Of a stretch of DNA of 64,000 nt, positions 60,087-64,000 are shown piece by piece. How positions within the stretch are numbered: the stretch's first letter is position 1; the number at the start of each line of letters is the position of its first letter. Under the pieces are notes generated by a model. That model was not told the origin of the DNA. It was given only the letters and a program-made list of their open reading frames with translations, and searched no databases. This DNA comes from Rubrivivax sp. (GTDB taxonomy: Bacteria; Pseudomonadota; Gammaproteobacteria; Burkholderiales; Burkholderiaceae_C): assembly GCA_030681795.1 (NCBI GenBank), contig JAUXRG010000064.1, positions 206,483 through 270,482 of the forward strand, written 5' to 3'. The position numbers were made by a program, and so were the translations under genes.

Positions 60087-60800
60087 TCACCACTCGCGCA
60101 GCCGCGTGCGCAGCCGCGCAATGCTCTGGCTGTGCAGCTGGCAGACACGGCTCTCGGTGACGCCCAGCACGGCAGCGATCTCCTTGAGGTTCATGTCGTG
60201 CTCGTAGTACATGCTCATCACGTACTGCTCGCGTTCGGGCAGCTTCTTGATGGCCTCGACCAGGGCCTCGCGCATGCGCTGGTCCTGCAGCCGGTCGATG
60301 GGGTTGGAGTCGTTGTCCACCACATGGCGGTCGAGGTAGTCGTCGTCGCCCTCGTCCCCGCTCATGTCTTCCAGGCAGATGAGCTGGGTGCCGCGCACCT
60401 TGCCCAGCAATTCCTGGTAGGCCTGCAGTGTCAGGCCCATCTCGCGCGCGATCTCGCTTTCGCTGGGCGCGCGGCCGTGGCGCTGCTCGAGCTTGTGCAC
60501 GGCAGACTCGATGCTGCGCTGGTGGCGGCGGTCGCCGCGGCTCATCCAGTCGTTGCCGCGCAGCTCGTCGAGCATGGCGCCGCGGATGCGCTGGGTGGCG
60601 AAAGTCTCGAACTGCACGCCCTGGCCCGCGTCGAAGCGCGAGAGCGCATCCGACAGGCCGATCATGCCGACCTGGATCAGGTCGTCGAGCTCCACGTTGG
60701 CCGGCAGCTTGGCGATCATCTGGTGAGCCAGGCGGCGCACCAGCGGGCTGTACTGCTTGAGCATGGCGCTGGCGTCGAGTTGTCCCTTGGCGGTATACAT
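60087..60800 (-). CDS. fliA: Flagellar sigma factor FliA (sigma-28)
   Basis: The protein has 237 residues from ATG 60800. Region 2 (QYSPLVRRLAHQMIAKLPANVELDDLIQVGMIGLSDALSRFD), region 3 (RAPSESEIAREMGLTLQAYQELLG) and region 4 (LPEREQYVMSMYYEHDMNLKEIAAVLGVTESRVCQLHSQSIARLRTRL) are complete. FliA directs late flagellar and chemotaxis genes and is inhibited by FlgM. It lies 10 bases after the FlhG-like gene in the flhA-flhF-flhG-fliA operon. Confidence 0.97.
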   Translation of the reverse strand: MYTAKGQLDASAMLKQYSPLVRRLAHQMIAKLPANVELDDLIQVGMIGLSDALSRFDAGQGVQFETFATQRIRGAMLDELRGNDWMSRGDRRHQRSIESAVHKLEQRHGRAPSESEIAREMGLTLQAYQELLGKVRGTQLICLEDMSGDEGDDDYLDRHVVDNDSNPIDRLQDQRMREALVEAIKKLPEREQYVMSMYYEHDMNLKEIAAVLGVTESRVCQLHSQSIARLRTRLREW

Positions 60801-60810
60801 GTGTCGGCCT

Positions 60811-61647
60811 CTACGGATAAGCGGGGCGGTTCGGGTTCGCATCGGCGAAGAACGGGTCTGCAGACCGGGGCTCGGGCCCGCGGGCCTTCGGGCCCGCACT
60901 GGCCAGGGACCGCGGGCCGGCAGGGTCGGTCGGCGTGAATTGCGCCGCCAGCAGCGCGACGAGTGCGGCGTCGGCCGGTGCGGCGGGGTCGCACGCCGGG
61001 TCGACGAGTGCCGATGAGCGCAGCACCGCGCCCATGAAGTTCTCGATGCAGCTGCCCAGGCTGGCCTGGATGCCGCTCAGGCGCGGGGACTGCGGGGACG
61101 CGGCCAGCAGCAGGTCGAAGCTCATGAGGCCGCAGCGCTGCACCAGCAGCTTGGCGTTGGCGTAGGCGTGCTTGATGCTCTCGGGGTGGTCGGCCCCGAG
61201 CAGCAGCGGCCGCACCGCGCGGTGCTTGAGCAGACGCGCCAGGTCGACGCCATCGGCGTGCATCAGGATCACCTCGGCCTGCGGGGCGGCGGCCAGCGCG
61301 GCGTCGATGAAGCCGGCGGCCGAGCCGCGGGTATCGACATAGCTCAGCGGCAGGCCCCGCGCCGGCAGGTAGGAGACCCGGGGCGCGATCGTCTCGACGC
61401 AGGCGGCCAGGTCCACGCCGGCGAGTTCGTGCGGCAGCGGCGAGGCGGCGCCGGCGTCCACCACCAGCACTTCGCGGCCCTGCCCGGCCAGCACGGCGGC
61501 CAGGCGGTCGAGCACGACGCCGCTGAAGGCCACATGCGGGTTGGCCGCTAGCGCCAGCAGGTGGCGGCGCCGCCCGGCAAAGAGCCGCCGCAGGCCGTCG
61601 GCCTGGTCCAGCGGCATGGGGGACGAGTGGGCGTAGAAGTCGCGCAT
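60811..61647 (-). CDS. FlhG/MinD-like flagellar protein lacking the P-loop
   Basis: The protein has 278 residues. The N-terminal DQADGLRRLFAG (about 14-25) is the FlhG activation helix that stimulates FlhF. The MinD-type fold can be followed: GREVLVVDAGAAS, LMHADGVDL, LLLGADHPESIKHAYANAKLLVQRC. But where FlhG has a deviant Walker A (KGG-x-GKT) this protein reads LLALAANPHVAFSGVVLDRL, with no Gly-rich loop or Lys; the switch region is also poorly conserved. It is probably non-ATPase. Position between flhF and fliA is that of flhG. The C-terminal about 45 residues are Pro/Ala-rich and not part of the fold. Confidence 0.82.
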   Translation of the reverse strand: MRDFYAHSSPMPLDQADGLRRLFAGRRRHLLALAANPHVAFSGVVLDRLAAVLAGQGREVLVVDAGAASPLPHELAGVDLAACVETIAPRVSYLPARGLPLSYVDTRGSAAGFIDAALAAAPQAEVILMHADGVDLARLLKHRAVRPLLLGADHPESIKHAYANAKLLVQRCGLMSFDLLLAASPQSPRLSGIQASLGSCIENFMGAVLRSSALVDPACDPAAPADAALVALLAAQFTPTDPAGPRSLASAGPKARGPEPRSADPFFADANPNRPAYP

Positions 61648-61655
61648 GAAGGGCT

Positions 61656-63236
61656 TCAGGCGTGCAGGGCCGCGGCGGCGGGCGTGGGCACGGGTGCACC
61701 GGCGAAGATCAGGCTCACGTCGGCGTCGTCCAGACGCCAGGCCGGGGCACCGCCCCCCTTGAGCGCACGCTGCACCAGGGCGTTGGCCGACAGGCGGTGC
61801 CAGTCCTCGGGCACGCGCTGGCCGTTGGCCACGGCCAGCACCTTGAGGCGGTGGCGGATCATCGAATCCAGCGCCGGGCCGAGCTTGACGGCTTCGTCCA
61901 GCTTCGACAGCACCAGGCCGCAGCAGCCCTGGGCGGCGTAGGCGCCGAGCTGGTCCTCGATGGTTTCGCCCTGCGCCGAGGCGCTGACGACGAGCAGGCG
62001 GTTGATCGAACGGTGCGAGAGCATCTCCAGCAGCTCGCGGGTGCGGCTGTCGCGCTGGGCCATGCCTGCGGTGTCGATGAGCACCATGCGCTTGCCCGCC
62101 AGCAACTCCAGCAGGTCTTCCAGCGACGCCCGGTCGTGCGCGGTGTGCACCGGCACGCCCAGGATGCGGCCATAGGTGCGCAGCTGTTCATGCGCGCCCA
62201 CGCGGTAGGCGTCCAGCGTGATCAGGCCCAGATCGGTCGCGCCATGCCGGGTGGCGAAGGCCGCCGCGAGCTTGGCCGTGCTGGTGGTCTTGCCCACGCC
62301 GGTGGCACCGATGAGCGCGTAGACCCCGCCCACGTCCTCGAGCGGGCTTTCGCGCTCGCCGGTGGCCAGGTTGCGCTCCAGGACACTCGCGGCCCAGGCC
62401 GCTTCGTCGCCTTCGGCCGGCAGGCTGGCGAGCAGCTTGCGGACCAGGGCCGGCGAGAAGCCGGCGTCGAGCAGGCGCTGCGCCAGGTGGGCCTGGCGCG
62501 GTTGGCGCTGCAGCTTTTCCATGAAGGCCAGGGCACCAAAGCGCTGCTCGATGAGGCCGCGCATCGAGCGCAGCTCGCTCATCATCTCGATCTGGTCGCC
62601 CCGCGCCGCCAGCAGGGCGGCGCTCGACTGATTCGCCGCCAGCAGGGCGGCGTTCGACTGATTCGATGCGAGCGTGGCGGCGGCCGCGGCGGCGGCGGCA
62701 CCGGGCTCGGGCGCCTGCACCTCTTCGCGCAGCACCGGCACTTCGTGGCGCGCCGCATGGCGCGCACGCGCTGCCTCGACGGGTGCCACCGCCGGCGGTG
62801 GCGCCACAGGCTGTGGTGGAACCGCGACCTCGGCGGCACGCTCGGCGGCGCGGCGCTTGAGCATGCGCTGGCGCACATATTCCTGGAACGACAGCGTGCT
62901 CATCTGCAGCTGTTCCACGTCGTGCTCGACCTCGGGGTTGAACCGGGGTTCGATGCGCTCGTTTGTGCGATCGTTTGTGCGATCGTTTGTGCGCTCGTTT
63001 GTGCGTTCGCCCATGCGCTCGCTGGCCCGCACTGCGGGAGCGGGCGGCGCGCTCTCGCGGACGAGCTCGGCGCCCACGCGCTCGAGCTGCTGCACGCTCT
63101 CGGGTGCCATGGCCAGCACCTCCACGCCTTCGGCGCAGGGCCGCGTGGACATCACGACGGCATCGTCACCAAAGGCCAGTCTTACCAGGGCCAGGGCGTC
63201 GCGCGAGGTGCGGGCGGTGAAACGCTTGAGGTTCAT
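61656..63236 (-). CDS. flhF: Flagellar SRP-like GTPase FlhF
   Basis: The protein has 526 residues. N-terminal B domain (MNLKRFTARTSRDALALVRLAFGDDAVVMSTRPCAEGVEVLAM), then a low-complexity linker with repeats (about 75-210), then N and G domains: G1 GATGVGKTTSTAKLAAAFATRHG (about 310-332), LITLDAYRVGAHEQLRTYGRILGVPVH, G3 MVLIDTAGMAQRDSR and G4 SKLDE. FlhF sets flagellar number and pole. The start overlaps the flhA stop by four bases. Confidence 0.95.
   Translation of the reverse strand: MNLKRFTARTSRDALALVRLAFGDDAVVMSTRPCAEGVEVLAMAPESVQQLERVGAELVRESAPPAPAVRASERMGERTNERTNDRTNDRTNERIEPRFNPEVEHDVEQLQMSTLSFQEYVRQRMLKRRAAERAAEVAVPPQPVAPPPAVAPVEAARARHAARHEVPVLREEVQAPEPGAAAAAAAATLASNQSNAALLAANQSSAALLAARGDQIEMMSELRSMRGLIEQRFGALAFMEKLQRQPRQAHLAQRLLDAGFSPALVRKLLASLPAEGDEAAWAASVLERNLATGERESPLEDVGGVYALIGATGVGKTTSTAKLAAAFATRHGATDLGLITLDAYRVGAHEQLRTYGRILGVPVHTAHDRASLEDLLELLAGKRMVLIDTAGMAQRDSRTRELLEMLSHRSINRLLVVSASAQGETIEDQLGAYAAQGCCGLVLSKLDEAVKLGPALDSMIRHRLKVLAVANGQRVPEDWHRLSANALVQRALKGGGAPAWRLDDADVSLIFAGAPVPTPAAAALHA
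62605..62664. repeat. 30-base direct repeat in the FlhF linker
   Basis: Two adjacent 30-base units with a single mismatch (62605-62634 and 62635-62664), coding N-Q-S-x-A-A-L-L-A-A on the minus strand. It is a recent in-frame duplication. Confidence 0.85.
62955..63020. repeat. 12-base tandem repeat in the FlhF linker
   Basis: About five and a half units of GCGMTCGTTTGT-like sequence (two exact GCGATCGTTTGT), coding E-R-T-N and D-R-T-N on the minus strand. The array keeps the frame and could vary in copy number. Confidence 0.85.
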
Positions 63237-64000
63237 GCCGGGCTTCCGATGATCGAGCCGATGCGGATCGAATGGGTTTCAGGGATCTCGCTGTGGCCCA
63301 GCACCTTCAGGCGCGGGGCGGCACGCTTGAGCAGCCGCGCCATCGGGGCGCGGATGAGGTCGGGCACCAGCAGGCAGGCCGGGTGACCCAGGTCTTCCTG
63401 GCGCCGCGCGGTGTCGGCCGCGCTGCGGCTCAGCGTATCGGCCACGCCGGGGTCCAGCGCCGCGCCGTGCGGCGAGGTCAGGGCCTGGGTGACCAGGCGT
63501 TCGAGATCGGGGTCCAGGGCGATCACGTCCAACTCCTTCACCGCACCGTAGATCTGCTGCACGATGGCCGGGGCCAGGTGCACGCGGATGCGCCGGGCCA
63601 GCTCGGCGGGGTCGGTGACGGTGCTGGCGTGCTCGGCCAGGCATTCGACGATGGAGCGCATGTCGCGGATGTGCACACCTTCTTCCAGCAGCAGTTGCAG
63701 CACGCGCTGGAGGGAGGCGATTCCGACCATCTTGGGCACGACATCCTCGATCAGTTTGGGGGCCAGTTTGGTGACATGCTCGACGAGCTGCTGGGTCTCG
63801 ACGCGGCCCAGCAAACGTGCGGCATTCACCTGCATCAAGTGTGAGAGATGGGTGGCCACCACGGTCGCGCAATCAACCACCGTAAACCCCGCCATTTGGG
63901 CCATCTCCTTGTGGCGCTCCTCGATCCACACCGCCGGCAGGCCGAAGGCCGGGTCGGTGGTGCGCGCACCGGGGAGCTGCTGCTGGGTGGAAGGAGACAC
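63233..64000 (-). CDS. flhA: Flagellar export gate protein FlhA, C-terminal part (runs off the right edge)
   Basis: The last 255 residues of FlhA, open at the window edge. DPAFGLPAVWIEERHKEMAQMAGFTVVDCATVVATHLSHLM, then MRSIVECLAEHA and LVPDLIRAPMARLLKRAAPRLKVLGHSEIPETHSIRIGSIIG are typical of the cytoplasmic nonameric ring of FlhA. The transmembrane half is outside the window. Its stop overlaps the flhF start (ATGA), so the order is flhA-flhF-flhG-fliA. Confidence 0.95.
   Translation of the reverse strand: MSPSTQQQLPGARTTDPAFGLPAVWIEERHKEMAQMAGFTVVDCATVVATHLSHLMQVNAARLLGRVETQQLVEHVTKLAPKLIEDVVPKMVGIASLQRVLQLLLEEGVHIRDMRSIVECLAEHASTVTDPAELARRIRVHLAPAIVQQIYGAVKELDVIALDPDLERLVTQALTSPHGAALDPGVADTLSRSAADTARRQEDLGHPACLLVPDLIRAPMARLLKRAAPRLKVLGHSEIPETHSIRIGSIIGSPA

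Noticed and set aside
62955..63020. Short regularly spaced repeats resembling a CRISPR array
   Set aside because: 12-base contiguous units without unique spacers, inside the flhF frame; a coding tandem repeat.

Overview
The window is GC-rich, densely coded DNA from a motile betaproteobacterium. Gene content and order (CydP upstream of CydA, a long-Q-loop cytochrome bd, SapC, flgBCDEFGHIJKL with divergent flgA-flgM-flgN, and flhA-flhF-flhG-fliA) suggest Burkholderiales, probably near the Rubrivivax/Leptothrix group. That placement is an inference from protein style, not from a database search. One tRNA gene is present (tRNA-Ser, UGA). I see no insertion sequence, integrase, CRISPR array or rRNA.

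Region by region. 1-3.4 kb: housekeeping genes (edge-truncated M17 aminopeptidase, SapC, CNNM/CBS transporter, apaH). 3.3-7.6 kb: a very large membrane protein joining an Ycf48/BNR-type repeat region to a KAP P-loop NTPase, broken by one frameshift. 7.6-8.3 kb: a gene remnant and tRNA-Ser. 8.5-23.4 kb: a respiratory and sulfur block. It holds a flavocytochrome c sulfide dehydrogenase pair, a sigma-54 activator, an FNR-like regulator and a rhodanese. A long forward operon follows: cydP-cydA-cydB, a NifX-like His-rich protein, an orphan Rieske protein, cydX, ybgE, a degenerate metallo-beta-lactamase-fold protein, an SQR-like flavoprotein, a truncated globin, a TDT/SLAC1 channel, a type-II SQR and a small membrane protein. 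A 1-Cys peroxiredoxin comes last. 23.4-31 kb: miscellaneous metabolic genes (tryptophanase, hydrolase, TlpA-like thioredoxin, methyltransferase, Dps) and an OmpR/EnvZ-type pair. 31-34.8 kb: a TetR-controlled HlyD/FtsX/ATPase exporter. 35-36.9 kb: DUF202, a class II glutamine amidotransferase and a hypothetical protein. 37-48.2 kb: signalling (GGDEF, REC-GGDEF-EAL, Hpt, two histidine kinases, an ANTAR response regulator, an HDOD protein). 48.2-64 kb: flagellar genes, from the flg cluster to an edge-truncated flhA.

The most coherent system is the 8.4-23.4 kb block. Cytochrome bd is known to tolerate sulfide. Here it is encoded with two to three sulfide-oxidising flavoproteins, a rhodanese, a persulfide-dioxygenase-like fold and peroxide defence. 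This suggests a module that oxidises sulfide or persulfide into the quinone pool and uses a sulfide-resistant oxidase as the exit. Its promoter region carries two tandem palindromes of one consensus, an FNR-like half-degenerate box and a sigma-54-type -24/-12 element, next to genes for a sigma-54 activator with a Cys-containing PAS domain and an FNR-type regulator with an N-terminal Cys cluster. A 9/10 FNR box also precedes the flavocytochrome genes. Other items worth a look are the Ycf48-KAP fusion, an FlhG-like protein without a P-loop, and an MBL-fold protein missing metal ligands.
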